Counted from the first letter of the stretch, positions 46,896 through 56,462 are shown. The stretch is 64,000 nt of DNA from Achromobacter sp. MFA1 R4 (GCF_900156745.1 NZ_LT707065.1:4278001-4342000); one strand, 5' to 3'. The notes: a model not told the origin generated them from the letters alone. Program-made: numbers and translations.

Positions 46896-47801
46896 CTATT
46901 TCGGGTTTTTGTCGCGAAACGCCAGCCCGGCCATCTCGCGCAGATTGCGCGTGGCGCTGCGCTCGGTGGCGGGATTCCAGGCCAGCGAAATGCCGATGGA
47001 TGCCCCGGCGGGGAAGTCGGCGAGCGCCTTGTAGACCACGCCGGTGCCGGGATGGCGCCGGCCCCCCGCGGGCACCAGCGCTACGCCCAGTCCGCTTTCG
47101 ACCAGGCTCAGCAGGGTCTGCACCTGCACCGCCTCCTGCGTGATGCGCGGGGTGAAGCCACGCAACTGGCAGGCATTGATCGCCGCCATGCGCAGTCCCG
47201 CGGCTTCGGTGGCCGTGTACATGATGAACGGCTCCTGCGCCAGGTCGGTCAGGCGCACGCGGCTGCGCCGCGCCAGCGGGTGCGCCTTGGGCACGGCGAG
47301 CGCGAAGGTCTCGGTCGTCAGCGGCGACAGCCGCACGCTCGATCCCATCGCCACCGGCACGCGCACGATGCCGACTTCCAGCGTGTCTTCCTCCAGCTCC
47401 TGCATGATGCGGATCGATGTGGCCTCGCGCAGCACCACCGTGACGCCCGGATAGCGTTCGCGAAAGCGCGGCAGGATGCGCGGCAGCACGTCGTGCGTGG
47501 CCGACCCCACGAATCCGATGCGCACCGTGCCGCCTTCGCCTGCCGCCCCGGCGCGGGCGGCAAGCCGGAACTGCTCAGCGTGGAAGAGGGCGCGGCGCGC
47601 CTCATCGAGCGCGGCCAGCCCGGCCTCCGTGAGCTTGACGCCCTGGCGGCCGCGCACGAACAGCGCGGCGCCCACCTGCGCTTCGAGCTTGCGGATCGAC
47701 ACCGACAGCGGCGGCTGCGACATGTGCAGTTTTTCCGCGGCGCGATGGAAGTTCAGCGTTTCGGCAAGGACGAGGAACTGCTGGAGATGGCGCAAATCCA
47801 T
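46896..47801 (-). CDS. LysR-family transcriptional regulator of the CoA-transferase module
   Basis: 301-residue regulator with an N-terminal helix-turn-helix (MDLRHLQQFLVLAETLNFHRAAEKLHMSQPPLSVSIRKLEAQVGAALFVR) and a LysR co-inducer-binding domain. It is close in pattern to regulators of aromatic and organic-acid catabolism of the CatR/BenM type (ATHDVLPRILPRFRERYPGV). It follows the CoA-transferase gene by 61 bases on the same strand, so it may be expressed with the module it controls. The ATG at 47801 begins the standard HTH; the longer in-frame sequence is rejected. Confidence 0.9.
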   Translation of the reverse strand: MDLRHLQQFLVLAETLNFHRAAEKLHMSQPPLSVSIRKLEAQVGAALFVRGRQGVKLTEAGLAALDEARRALFHAEQFRLAARAGAAGEGGTVRIGFVGSATHDVLPRILPRFRERYPGVTVVLREATSIRIMQELEEDTLEVGIVRVPVAMGSSVRLSPLTTETFALAVPKAHPLARRSRVRLTDLAQEPFIMYTATEAAGLRMAAINACQLRGFTPRITQEAVQVQTLLSLVESGLGVALVPAGGRRHPGTGVVYKALADFPAGASIGISLAWNPATERSATRNLREMAGLAFRDKNPK

Positions 47802-47862
47802 GGCGGAAGTCCAGGCGGGGAAGACGCCGCATGATACGGCGGGGCGGCGGATCCCGATCGGG

Positions 47863-49134
47863 TCAGGCGATGGCGCCTTGCGCGCGCAGGCGGTCCAGCG
47901 CGGCGTCGTCCAGCGCCAGCACGCGCGCCAGCACCGCGTCGGTGTGTTCGCCCAGGCGCGGCGGCGCGGCTGGTTCGCGCGGCGGCGTGCCGAGCAGGCG
48001 CAGGGGCGAGCGCAGCAGGCGCAGCGTGCCATGGCGGGCGTCCGGCGTGTCGGCCACCAGCCCGCGCGCGGCGATCTCGGGCGCATCCAGCGCCTCGCCC
48101 ACGCTGCGCACCGCGCCGGCGGGAATGCCGGCCGCGCGCACGGTCCGCAGCCAATGCGCGGTGTCCTCGCCGGCGAAGATGCGCTCCAGTTCGGGGATCA
48201 GCCGCTCGCGGTTCAGCACGCGCGCGCGGCTGGTGGCATAGGCCGGATCGTCGCGCCATTCCGGCCGGCCGACCAGATCGCAAAGCCGGGCGAACTGCGC
48301 ATCGTTGCCCACCGCCAGGGCGAACGAGCCGTCGCGGGTCGCGAAGATCTGGTAGGGCACGACCGTGGGGTGCGCGTTGCCCAGCCGGCGCGGCGCGTGG
48401 CCCGCCGCCAGATAGCCCGCGCCGACGTTGGCCAGCACGGACACCGCGCCGTCCAGCAGCGCCAGGTCGATGTGCTGCCCGCGCCCGCTGCGCGCACGCG
48501 CCAGCAGGGCGGCCAGGATCGCCTGCACGCCATTCATGCCGGTGACGAGATCCGTGATGGCCACGCCCAGCTTCATCGGCGCGCCGCCCGGCTCGCCGGT
48601 GATCGACATCAGTCCGCTTTCGGCCTGGATCACGAAGTCGTAACCCGGCTCGTCCGCGCGCGGTCCGGTCCTGCCGTAGCCGCTGATCGAGCAATACACG
48701 AGGCCCGGGTTGAGCGCCGACAGGTCTTCATAGCCCAGGCCAAAGGCGTCCAGGGCGCCGAGCCGGTAGTTCTCGACGAGCACGTCGGCTTCGCGCGCCA
48801 GCTCGCGCACGAGGCGCTGGCCTTCCGGGTGCTTCAGGTTGACGGCGATCGACGCCTTGCTGCGGTTGGCGCACATGAAGTAGGTGGATTCGCCGTCGAC
48901 GTCGGGCGGCGACCAGCCGCGCGTGTCGTCGCCCTGGCCGGGCGCTTCGATCTTCCAGATTTCCGCGCCCAGGTCGGCCAGCGTCTGGGTGCACCAGGGA
49001 CCGGCCAGCACGCGGCTCAGGTCCAGCACGCGGACGCCGGACAGCGGCAGGTCACCGCGCGGGTCCTGGCTCAGGTCCGCGCCGATGTTCAGGCCCATTT
49101 CGTCGCGCATCTCGTCACCGATCTCCGCCCTCAT
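47863..49134 (-). CDS. CaiB/BaiF-type (family III) CoA transferase
   Basis: 423-residue enzyme that moves CoA between a donor thioester and an organic acid. It shows SGVRVLDLSRVLAGPWCTQTLADLGAEIWKIE, FMCANRSKASIAVNLKHPEGQ, the catalytic-Asp segment EPGYDFVIQAESGLM, and the C-terminal PAYATSRARVLNRERL. Its ATG overlaps the stop of the short dehydrogenase by 4 bases. A longer frame runs upstream but this overlap and the conserved start support 49134. It probably activates the substrate that the two dehydrogenases then oxidise. Confidence 0.9.
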   Translation of the reverse strand: MRAEIGDEMRDEMGLNIGADLSQDPRGDLPLSGVRVLDLSRVLAGPWCTQTLADLGAEIWKIEAPGQGDDTRGWSPPDVDGESTYFMCANRSKASIAVNLKHPEGQRLVRELAREADVLVENYRLGALDAFGLGYEDLSALNPGLVYCSISGYGRTGPRADEPGYDFVIQAESGLMSITGEPGGAPMKLGVAITDLVTGMNGVQAILAALLARARSGRGQHIDLALLDGAVSVLANVGAGYLAAGHAPRRLGNAHPTVVPYQIFATRDGSFALAVGNDAQFARLCDLVGRPEWRDDPAYATSRARVLNRERLIPELERIFAGEDTAHWLRTVRAAGIPAGAVRSVGEALDAPEIAARGLVADTPDARHGTLRLLRSPLRLLGTPPREPAAPPRLGEHTDAVLARVLALDDAALDRLRAQGAIA

Positions 49135-50135
49135 TGCGCTTCCTTGGCGGTCAGCGCCGTGCGCAGGTAGGTCAGCGCGTCCGCGTTGCTGGCCAGGACA
49201 TCGGCGCCGATGCGTTCGTGCCAATGGGATTCCGATCCGGCCGCAAGACGCCATGCACGCAACCGGCGCGTGTAAAGCTGCAAGTCGTATTCCTCGGTGA
49301 CGCCGATGGCGCCGTGCACGGCGTGCGCGATGTCGGCGACCGGCGGCACGGCCTGGCTGGCGCGGGCCTTGCCCAGCGCGGCGAGCAGGGGGCGCGGCAG
49401 GCCGTCCTCGCCCTGGAAGGCCAACTGCGCCGCCATGCGCGCGGCCCACACCTGTTCGGCCATGACGCTGATCTGTTGCTGCACCGCCTGGAAGCGTCCG
49501 ATGGGCTTGCCGAACTGGGCGCGCTGGTTGGCGTAGTCCAGCGTCATCGTCAGCACCCGGTCCATGGCGCCGGCGATGAGGCCCGCGCAGGCGGCCGCCG
49601 CCAGCGTGTCCAGCGGCGCGGCGCCGTCGATGCGCTCGGCATCGGCCCGCGCCCAGGAAACCTGCGCGTCCAGGCTGCCGTGCACCCCGTCGGGCTCCGC
49701 GCGCGCCGCCTGCATGGGCAGCAGCCAGGCCTGGCCATCGATGCCGGCCAGCACGTAATCGGCGCAGCGTGCCCAGGGCACGCTGAGGCCGGCGATGCGC
49801 TGGCCGTCGATCGCGAGGCCGTGCGGGGCGAGCGCGATGGCGCCCGACGCCTGCGGCCGCCGCGCGCGGGCGAGCCAGGCGCGGGCCAGCAGGGTGTGGG
49901 CGATGGGGTAGGGGCACAGGTGCCGGCCGGCCGCCAGCACGATGGGCAGGGCGTCGGCCAGGCCCAGTCCGGCGCCGCCCTGTTCCTCAGGCACCAGCGC
50001 ATCCGCGAAGCCGGCGTCCTCGCAGGCCTGCCAGGCGGCGGTCTGCGGCCGGCCCTGCTCGGCGCCGCGGATCACGTCCGGCGTGCAGGTCTGGGCGAAG
50101 AGGCGTTCGGCGGCGTCGCCAAAGATGTTGTCCAT
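49131..50135 (-). CDS. Acyl-CoA dehydrogenase, short subunit
   Basis: 334 residues, shorter than the usual 380-400. It keeps the C-terminal helical domain (DYANQRAQFGKPIGRFQAVQQQISVMAEQVW) and an HGAIGVTEEYDLQLYTRRLRAW segment that could supply the catalytic Glu, but the FAD/substrate beta domain is abbreviated. The adjacent gene encodes a full-length dehydrogenase, 11 bases apart, so a heteromeric alpha-beta enzyme of the kind found in steroid and side-chain catabolism is plausible. The stop overlaps the CoA-transferase start. Confidence 0.85.
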   Translation of the reverse strand: MDNIFGDAAERLFAQTCTPDVIRGAEQGRPQTAAWQACEDAGFADALVPEEQGGAGLGLADALPIVLAAGRHLCPYPIAHTLLARAWLARARRPQASGAIALAPHGLAIDGQRIAGLSVPWARCADYVLAGIDGQAWLLPMQAARAEPDGVHGSLDAQVSWARADAERIDGAAPLDTLAAAACAGLIAGAMDRVLTMTLDYANQRAQFGKPIGRFQAVQQQISVMAEQVWAARMAAQLAFQGEDGLPRPLLAALGKARASQAVPPVADIAHAVHGAIGVTEEYDLQLYTRRLRAWRLAAGSESHWHERIGADVLASNADALTYLRTALTAKEAQ

Positions 50136-50146
50136 GACGGTCGTCC

Positions 50147-51295
50147 TTATCGAAGGCCAAGGCCGCGGGCGATGATGCCGCGCAGGATTTCACGGGTGCC
50201 CCCGCGCAGCGAGAACGTCGGCGCCACCTGGTCCAGGTATGCCAGCGTGCGCAAGAGCGGCAAGGGTACGGGCCGCTGCGGATGCCGCCCCAGCGTATCG
50301 CCGATGAGGCGGGGGATGGCCTGTTCCAGTTCGGTGCCCAGGTCCTTCACCAGCGAGGCTTCCGTGGCGGGGCTGAGGCCGGCCGCCAGCTTGCCCGCCA
50401 CCGCCAGCGACATGGCGCGCAGCACCGCCATCTGCGACAGGATGCTGCCCAGCGCGGCGCGGTCGGCGGCGTCGGCCTCGGCCTCGCGGCAGTGCGCCAG
50501 CCAGCATTCCAGCAGCGCGATGCTGGAGTACAGGCGCTCGGGTCCGCTGCGTTCAAAGGCCAGCTCCGCATTGACCTGCGCCCAGCCCGCGCCTTCCTCG
50601 CCGATGAGCGCATCGGGGGCCAGCGCGACATCGTCGAAAAAGACTTCGGAAAAATGCGCGTCGCCCGCCAGGTCCTCGATCGGGCGCACCGACACGCCGG
50701 GCAGCGACAGGTCCACGATGACCTGCGACAGGCCCTGGTGCCGGTCGTCGGCGGTGCCCGACGTGCGCACGAGCGCGATCATGTAGTGGGAGCGGTGCGC
50801 GTTGGTGGTCCAGATCTTGCTGCCGTTCAGGCGCCAGCCGCCGGACACGGACGTGGCCCGCGTGCGGATGCTGGCCAGGTCCGAGCCGGAGCCCGGTTCG
50901 CTCATGCCGATGCAGAAGAACGCCTGCGCGGCGCAGATGCGCGGCAGGTAGAAATCCTTTTGCGCGGGCGTGCCGTATTTCAGGATGAGCGGCGCGCTCT
51001 GGCGGTCGGCGATCCAGTGGGCGGACACGGGGGCGCCCGCGCCCAGCAGTTCCTCGGACAGCACGAAGCGCGCGAAGTGGCCGCGCGCCGCGCCGCCGTA
51101 TTCGCGCGGCAGCGTCAGGCCCAGCCAGCCGCGCTCGGCAAGCTGGCGGCTGAAGCCCGCGTCGAAGCCCATCCAGGAGCGGGCGCGTTCGTCGGGTTCC
51201 AGGCCGTCCAGCGTATCGGCCAGGAAGGCGCGCACCTCGGCGCGCAAGGCTTCGTCCTCGGGGGGAATGGCGGTGAGTTCCAGCGTATCGATCAT
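50147..51295 (-). CDS. Acyl-CoA dehydrogenase, full-length subunit
   Basis: 382-residue FAD-dependent enzyme introducing the alpha-beta double bond in an acyl-CoA. It has the flavin-binding FCIGMSEPGSGSDLASIRTRAT and KIWTTNAHRSHYMIALVRT segments and the C-terminal FSLRGGTREILRGIIARGLGL. The ATG at 51295 has GGAG six bases upstream and is preferred to TTG 51316. It is the first gene of the minus-strand module, divergent from the binding-protein gene at 51567. Confidence 0.87.
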   Translation of the reverse strand: MIDTLELTAIPPEDEALRAEVRAFLADTLDGLEPDERARSWMGFDAGFSRQLAERGWLGLTLPREYGGAARGHFARFVLSEELLGAGAPVSAHWIADRQSAPLILKYGTPAQKDFYLPRICAAQAFFCIGMSEPGSGSDLASIRTRATSVSGGWRLNGSKIWTTNAHRSHYMIALVRTSGTADDRHQGLSQVIVDLSLPGVSVRPIEDLAGDAHFSEVFFDDVALAPDALIGEEGAGWAQVNAELAFERSGPERLYSSIALLECWLAHCREAEADAADRAALGSILSQMAVLRAMSLAVAGKLAAGLSPATEASLVKDLGTELEQAIPRLIGDTLGRHPQRPVPLPLLRTLAYLDQVAPTFSLRGGTREILRGIIARGLGLR

Positions 51296-51391
51296 CGGGC
51301 GCTCCGGGTCGGACAAAGGCGCCGCGACAGGCGCCGGGGCTCACTATCCGGGAGCGCGCTGAAAGCTGTCCAATATTATTTTTTGGATTTG

Positions 51392-51410
51392 CGATATGCG
51401 TTTCGTATCG
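51392..51410. promoter_or_regulatory. Possible operator in the divergent promoter region
   Basis: CGATATGCGTTTCGTATCG has CGATA/TATCG outer arms. It lies in the 271-base region (51296-51566) between the two divergent catabolic operons, near an AT-rich stretch (about 51371-51390) that likely holds promoters. Confidence 0.4.
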
Positions 51411-51566
51411 ACGCCCGCGCCCAGGGGCGCGGCGGGGCGCCGATACGGCAGGGATATCACCCGCGCAAAAATTAATATTAGACGTCACCTGCCTGCGTGC
51501 CTACGCTTCATGCCACGCCCTGCCGCGCCCCGCGCGGACCGGGCGGCACACAACAAAGGAGACAGC

Positions 51567-52535
51567 ATGAACAAGGTGATACGCCTGGCGGCGCTGGCAG
51601 GCGCCGTGTGGCTGGCGCAGCCCGCAACAGTGGCGCAGGCCGCCTACCCCGACAAGCCGATCCGGCTGATCGTGTCGTTCCCGCCGGGCAGCGGGACGGA
51701 CAGCAACGCGCGCTACGTGGCCAGGAAGATGGAGGAAAAGCTGGGCGTGGCGGTCACGGTGGAGAACCGGCCCGGCGGCAACAGCTTCATCGCCGCGCAG
51801 GCCGTGGCCACGGCGCCGGCCGACGGCTACACGCTGCTGCTGGCCAGCAATTCGCCGGTGGCCACGAACGCCGCCATGTACAAGAACCTGCCCTACGACC
51901 CGGTCAAGGATTTCGCGCCCGTGGCGCGGCTGGGCTATGGCGCGATGGCGCTGGCGGTGAAGTCCGACGCGCCCTACCAGTCGGTGAAGGACCTGGTCGA
52001 GGCCGCCCGCCAGCGGCCGGGGGTGTTGAACTATGGCAGCGGCAGCGCCTCGTACCAGATCGCCACGGAGCTGTTCCTGTCGATGGGCGGCGTCAAGGCC
52101 AACCACGTGCCGTATCGGGGTGCTGCGCCCGCGCTGACCGACCTGGCGGGCGGGCAGGTGGATTTCGTGTTCGCGGACTATGGCGCCGTGATCCCCTTCG
52201 TGCAGAGCGGGCGCATGCGGCTGCTGGCCGTCACCGGGGACAGCCGGCTGAAAAGTTCGCCCGACACGCCGACCTTGCAGGAATCGGGCTTTCCGGGCTA
52301 CTACATGGTGAACTGGACGGCCGCCTTCGCGCCGGCCCAAACGCCCGCGCCCATCATCGATACGCTGGCCGACACCTTGCTGGATATCTATCGCACCCCC
52401 GACGCCGCCGAGTTCCTGGCGCGCACCAACTGGGAGGTGTTTCCGGTGGGCCCGAAGGAGCTGGGCGAGTTCCAGCGCCAGGAGATCCGCAAATGGGACG
52501 AGGCCGCCCAGCGCGCCGGCATCCCGAAACAGTGA
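51567..52535 (+). CDS. Bug-family (TctC-like) periplasmic solute-binding protein
   Basis: 322 residues: Sec signal (about 1-27, ending AQA-AYP), then the Bug fold starting YPDKPIRLIVSFPPGSGTDSNARYVA, with VENRPGGNSFIAAQAVA and YDPVKDFAPVARL, all family hallmarks. These proteins bind carboxylates for tripartite transport, but no TctA or TctB gene is nearby, so it must share a permease. It opens the plus-strand part of the catabolic region and is followed 26 bases later by an enoyl-CoA hydratase gene. Confidence 0.9.
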   Translation: MNKVIRLAALAGAVWLAQPATVAQAAYPDKPIRLIVSFPPGSGTDSNARYVARKMEEKLGVAVTVENRPGGNSFIAAQAVATAPADGYTLLLASNSPVATNAAMYKNLPYDPVKDFAPVARLGYGAMALAVKSDAPYQSVKDLVEAARQRPGVLNYGSGSASYQIATELFLSMGGVKANHVPYRGAAPALTDLAGGQVDFVFADYGAVIPFVQSGRMRLLAVTGDSRLKSSPDTPTLQESGFPGYYMVNWTAAFAPAQTPAPIIDTLADTLLDIYRTPDAAEFLARTNWEVFPVGPKELGEFQRQEIRKWDEAAQRAGIPKQ

Positions 52536-52561
52536 TTGTTGCGATTGAAGAAGGAGCAGGC

Positions 52562-53362
52562 ATGGCAGAGTTGGTACAGGTTGAACAGAGCGCCGACGGG
52601 GTGGTCACCCTGACCTTGAATGATCCGGCGACCCGCAACGCGCTCACGGGCAGCGCCATGGTCGATGAACTGCTGGCCGAATTCGCGCGCATCGAACGTG
52701 ATGACTCGGTGCGCGTGCTGATCATCACCGCCGCGGGCAGCGTGTTTTCGTCGGGCGGGAACGTCAAGGACATGCAGCGGCAAATCGGCCCCGAGGTGGG
52801 CAGCGCGGCGCTGCGCCAGGAATACCGTCACGGCATCCAGCGCCTGCCGCTGGCGCTGTACGCGCTGGAGGTGCCGACCATCGCCGCGGTGAATGGCCCG
52901 GCCATCGGCGCGGGCTGCGACCTGGCGTGCATGTGCGATGTGCGCATCGCGGCGCAGGAGGCCACGTTTGCGGAAAGCTTCGTCAAGCTGGGCATCGTGC
53001 CGGGCGACGGCGGCGCCTGGTTCTTGCCGCGGCTGATCGGGCAGGCGCGCGCGGCGGAGATGTCCTTTACCGGCGACGCGATCGATGCGGCCACGGCGCT
53101 GCAATGGGGGCTTGTATCGCGCGTGGTGCCGTCAGGCGAGCTGCTGCCCGCCGCGCATGCGCTGGCGGCGCGCATGGCGGCCAATTCGCCGGACGCGGTG
53201 CGGCTGACCAAGCGGCTGCTGCGCGAAAGCCAGCATGTGCGGCTGGACACCTTGCTGGAACTGTCGGCGGCCTATCAGGCGCTGGCCCACAAGACGCAGG
53301 CGCACGCCGACGCCGTGGACCAGTTCATCGCGCGCCGCGCCGCGCGCAAGCCGCAAGGATGA
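52562..53362 (+). CDS. Enoyl-CoA hydratase/isomerase (crotonase) family protein
   Basis: 266-residue crotonase-fold enzyme. The oxyanion-hole segments are visible: VFSSGGNVKDM (first) and PAIGAGCDLACMCDVRIA (second), followed by FAESFVKLGIVPGDGGAWFLPRLIG with an acidic residue in the catalytic position. It probably hydrates the 2-enoyl-CoA made by the dehydrogenases. A GGAG precedes the ATG. Substrate is unknown. Confidence 0.88.
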   Translation: MAELVQVEQSADGVVTLTLNDPATRNALTGSAMVDELLAEFARIERDDSVRVLIITAAGSVFSSGGNVKDMQRQIGPEVGSAALRQEYRHGIQRLPLALYALEVPTIAAVNGPAIGAGCDLACMCDVRIAAQEATFAESFVKLGIVPGDGGAWFLPRLIGQARAAEMSFTGDAIDAATALQWGLVSRVVPSGELLPAAHALAARMAANSPDAVRLTKRLLRESQHVRLDTLLELSAAYQALAHKTQAHADAVDQFIARRAARKPQG

Positions 53363-53393
53363 GGCCGGCGCGCAAGGGGCGGGCAGTATGATG

Positions 53394-53414
53394 GAATGCA
53401 CGTCATCGAATGCA
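53394..53414. promoter_or_regulatory. Direct repeats GAATGCA upstream of the thiolase gene
   Basis: GAATGCA at 53394-53400 and 53408-53414, 14 bp apart, with the second inside an AATGCATT palindrome. AATGCAT also occurs at 55529-55535 in the IclR-crotonase divergent region. Possible shared IclR site; weak evidence. Confidence 0.3.
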
Positions 53415-53451
53415 TTGCACCATACGAAACGCACCACAAGGAGGAAACACC

Positions 53452-54633
53452 ATGAATGAAGTCATCGTTGCTTCGGCCGTCCGCACCGCCATCGGCGATT
53501 TCGGGGGCGCGCTCAAAGACGTGCCGCCCTGCGATCTGGGCGCCACCGTCATCAAGGCCGCGCTCGAGCGCGCGGGCGTCTCGGGCGATGAGGTGGGCCA
53601 CGTCGCCGTCGGCCACGTCATCAACACCGAGCCGCGCGACATGTACCTGTCGCGCGTGGCCGCCATGAATGCCGGCATCTCCAAGGAAACCCCCGCCTTC
53701 AACGTCAACCGCCTGTGCGGCTCGGGGCTGCAGGCCATCGTGTCCGCGGCGCAGACGATCATGCTGGGCGACGCCGAGATCGCGGTGGGCGCGGGCGCCG
53801 AAAGCATGAGCCGCGCGCCGTACATCGCGCCGGCCCAGCGCTGGGGCGCGCGGATGGGCGACAGCGTCATGCTGGACATGATGACTGGCGCGCTGTCCGA
53901 TCCGTTCGGCAAGATGCACATGGGCGTCACGGCCGAGAACGTGGCGGCGCGTTTCGGCATCAATCGCCAGGACCAGGACGCCATGGCCGCCGAATCGCAT
54001 CGCCGTGCCGCCGCGGCGATCGACGCGGGCCACTTCCGCGACCAGATCGTGCCGGTCAAGATCAAGTCGCGCAAGGGCGAGATCGTGTTCGACACCGACG
54101 AGCACGTGCGCCGCGACGTCACGGTCGACACCCTGGCCACCCTCAAGCCCGTGTTCCAGAAGGAAAACGGCTCGGTCACGGCAGGCAACGCCTCCGGGCT
54201 GAACGACGGCGCGGGCGCGCTGGTCCTGATGAACGCGTCGGTGGCGGCCAAGCGCGGCGTCAAGCCGCTGGCGCGCCTGGTGGCTTACGCGCATGCGGGC
54301 GTGGATCCCGACATCATGGGCATCGGCCCCGTGCCGGCCACGCAGGCCGCGCTCAAGCGGGCCGGCCTGACCGTCGACCAGCTTGACGTCATCGAAGCCA
54401 ACGAGGCATTCGCCGCGCAGGCGTGCGCCGTGTCGCGTGAACTGAAGCTGGATCCGGCCAAGGTGAACCCCAACGGCAGCGGCATCGGCCTGGGCCATCC
54501 GATCGGCGCCACCGGCGCCATCATTGCCACCAAGGCCCTGCACGAGCTGCAGCGCGTGGGCGGGCGCTATGCGCTGGTGACCATGTGCATCGGCGGCGGC
54601 CAGGGCATCGCCGCGATCTTCGAGCGGATCTGA
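53452..54633 (+). CDS. Acetyl-CoA C-acyltransferase (thiolase)
   Basis: 393-residue biosynthetic/degradative thiolase that would cleave a 3-ketoacyl-CoA. Nucleophile Cys is in [13 protein letters not shown] (about residue 88), the His in [18 protein letters not shown], and the C-terminal Cys in [12 protein letters not shown]. Length is standard. ATG 53452 has AAGGAGG upstream, so the earlier in-frame codons are not used. It is the only thiolase seen in the region. Confidence 0.92.
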   Translation: MNEVIVASAVRTAIGDFGGALKDVPPCDLGATVIKAALERAGVSGDEVGHVAVGHVINTEPRDMYLSRVAAMNAGISKETPAFNVNRLCGSGLQAIVSAAQTIMLGDAEIAVGAGAESMSRAPYIAPAQRWGARMGDSVMLDMMTGALSDPFGKMHMGVTAENVAARFGINRQDQDAMAAESHRRAAAAIDAGHFRDQIVPVKIKSRKGEIVFDTDEHVRRDVTVDTLATLKPVFQKENGSVTAGNASGLNDGAGALVLMNASVAAKRGVKPLARLVAYAHAGVDPDIMGIGPVPATQAALKRAGLTVDQLDVIEANEAFAAQACAVSRELKLDPAKVNPNGSGIGLGHPIGATGAIIATKALHELQRVGGRYALVTMCIGGGQGIAAIFERI

Positions 54634-54652
54634 TCCGCCCGGCGCGCATCGG

Positions 54653-54692
54653 CCCGCGAGGTCCCGGCAACGCCGGGGGCTCGCGGGTTTTT
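54653..54692. terminator. Intrinsic terminator between thiolase and IclR genes
   Basis: Outer stem CCCGCGAG (54653-54660) with CTCGCGGG (54680-54687), inner stem CCCGGC/GCCGGG, then TTTTT (54688-54692) for the plus strand. It ends at the IclR stop of the converging gene. Confidence 0.88.
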
Positions 54693-55471
54693 CATTGGGC
54701 GTCCTGGCCCAGGTAGTCCTTGGCCCAGGCCTGGCATTCGGCGTGCAGCAAGGCGCCCATCTGCGCCCGCCGCGGGGCGTCGAGCCGGCTGCTGATCGCG
54801 CCGAAACTGAACGCGACCCAGGTCAGCTCCGACACCGGAAACGCCACGCCCACGCCAGACACACCCGGCGTGATGGTGTCCACGATCTCCGAGTAGCCTG
54901 CGCTGCGGGTCTGCCGCACCGCCTTCATCAGCGCCGGGCTGGAGACGCGGATGTGTGCGTAGCTGGCCGCATGCCGTGCGTAGAGCGCGGCGATCTCTTC
55001 ATCCGGCAGGGCCGCCATCAGCGCCAGCCCGCCCGCGCCCACGCCGAGCAGCCGGCGCTCGCCCTGGTCGATGGTAAAGACCTTGACCGGGAACGATCCG
55101 GCCTCGCGCAGCAGGCACAGCGCGTAATCGCCCTGGCGGATCACGAGGAACACGGTATCGCCGGAAAGACGCGCGAGTTTTTGCGCGAACGGACGCAGGG
55201 CGTCCAGCAGCGGCGTGCGCCGCAAGGCGGCAAATCCCAATTGCATCGAATCCACGCCCAGCCGATAACGGCGGGTGGCGCGGTCGCGTTCCGCGAACTG
55301 CTCTTCCAGAAGGCAGCTCAGCAGGCGGTGGGCGGTGGAGCGTTCCAGGCCGGTGGCCGCCATGACGCCCTGCAGATCGATGCCGTCTTCCTGGTGCTGC
55401 GCCAGCACACGCAACAGGCCAAGCGCGCGCCGCATGCTCTGGGTTCCGGCGGTCGGTGATGGGTTGTTCAT
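54692..55471 (-). CDS. IclR-family transcriptional regulator
   Basis: 259-residue regulator: N-terminal winged helix (about residues 12-70, GLLRVLAQHQEDGIDLQGVMAATGLERSTAHRLLSCLLEEQF) and a C-terminal effector-binding GAF-like domain (about 85-250, with VFLVIRQGDYALCLLREAG). It lies between the thiolase and the second crotonase gene and is divergent from the latter, so it probably controls the plus-strand catabolic operon. The divergent spacer 55472-55583 is AT-rich. Confidence 0.92.
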   Translation of the reverse strand: MNNPSPTAGTQSMRRALGLLRVLAQHQEDGIDLQGVMAATGLERSTAHRLLSCLLEEQFAERDRATRRYRLGVDSMQLGFAALRRTPLLDALRPFAQKLARLSGDTVFLVIRQGDYALCLLREAGSFPVKVFTIDQGERRLLGVGAGGLALMAALPDEEIAALYARHAASYAHIRVSSPALMKAVRQTRSAGYSEIVDTITPGVSGVGVAFPVSELTWVAFSFGAISSRLDAPRRAQMGALLHAECQAWAKDYLGQDAQ

Positions 55472-55583
55472 ATTGTGGGAAAAAGTCCATGAATATTTTG
55501 TAGTTTAGGATTTGAGGTGCGTTAATTCAATGCATGGGATCGCGCCGCATTCGATGGCGCGGCATGACAAGGACGAGGAGACC

Positions 55584-56462
55584 ATGCAATACGCCACCCT
55601 GGCCGTCGAACGGCACGACGCGGTATGCCGCATCAGCCTGGCCCGCGAATCCGCGCGCAACGCGCAGAGCCAGCAGATGCTGGACGAATTGGACGACGCG
55701 CTGTCGCGGGCGGAGCAGGACGACGCCGTGCGGGTCGTCGTCCTGGCCGGCCGCGGCGCGCATTTTTCGGCCGGTCACGATTTAAAGGAAGCGCAGGCCA
55801 AACGGGCCGACTTCACGGTCGAAGAACGCTGGGAGTACGAATCCCGCCGCTATTACGGCTACTGCCTGCGCATATGGGATTTCCCCAAACCCACCGTGGC
55901 GCAGGTGCAGGGCGCCTGCGTGGCGGGCGGCTTCATGATCGCCAACATGTGCGACCTGGTGGTGTGTTCGGACACCGCGTACTTCTCCGATCCGGTGGGC
56001 CACACGCTGGCTGCCGCCGCCACGGAAGTGCTGATCCATCCGTGGGTGATGGGGCTGCGCAAGGCCAAGGAAATGCTCTACACCGGCGAAAAGGTCGATG
56101 CGCAGGAGGCCTTGCGCATCGGCATGGTGAACCGGGTCGTGCCCGAGTCGGAGCTTGACGCCGCGACGCTGGCGCTGGCGCAGCGCATCGCGCAGGCGCC
56201 GCCTTTCGGGCTGCGTCTGATCAAGCGGTCGCTCAATCGCACCGCCGACGCGCAGGGCTTTCGCACGGCGCTGTCGGCGCACTTCGACACGCATCAGTTG
56301 TCTCACCTGAGCGAAGAATTCCAGGCGGTTCGCCAGCGCGGCCTGGCGCAGGCGATTCAACGGAACAAGGATCTGCCCGCACGGGATGCGGGCGCGCCGC
56401 TCGCCGAGGAGGCGCCAGGCGACGCGAGCCCGGCCGGTGGCAACAAGGGCGAGCCCGCATGA
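55584..56462 (+). CDS. Enoyl-CoA hydratase family protein
   Basis: 292-residue crotonase-fold enzyme with GAHFSAGHDLKEAQAKRADF (oxyanion hole), VQGACVAGGFMIANMCDLVV and DTAYFSDPVG. The C-terminal tail is Ala/Gly-rich. GAGGAG lies just before ATG 55584. It overlaps the next gene by 4 bases, so it is translationally coupled to the acyl-CoA synthetase. It is the first gene of the second catabolic module. Confidence 0.88.
   Translation: MQYATLAVERHDAVCRISLARESARNAQSQQMLDELDDALSRAEQDDAVRVVVLAGRGAHFSAGHDLKEAQAKRADFTVEERWEYESRRYYGYCLRIWDFPKPTVAQVQGACVAGGFMIANMCDLVVCSDTAYFSDPVGHTLAAAATEVLIHPWVMGLRKAKEMLYTGEKVDAQEALRIGMVNRVVPESELDAATLALAQRIAQAPPFGLRLIKRSLNRTADAQGFRTALSAHFDTHQLSHLSEEFQAVRQRGLAQAIQRNKDLPARDAGAPLAEEAPGDASPAGGNKGEPA

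Noticed and set aside
47863-49917. Longer 684-residue version of the CoA transferase reading into the upstream dehydrogenase
   Set aside because: The extra N-terminus lies over a real gene in another frame and is Arg/Ala-rich; the ATGA overlap at 49131-49134 marks the true start.
54653-54692. Possible regulatory RNA from the long hairpin between thiolase and IclR
   Set aside because: Stem plus T-run at a gene end is fully explained by an intrinsic terminator.
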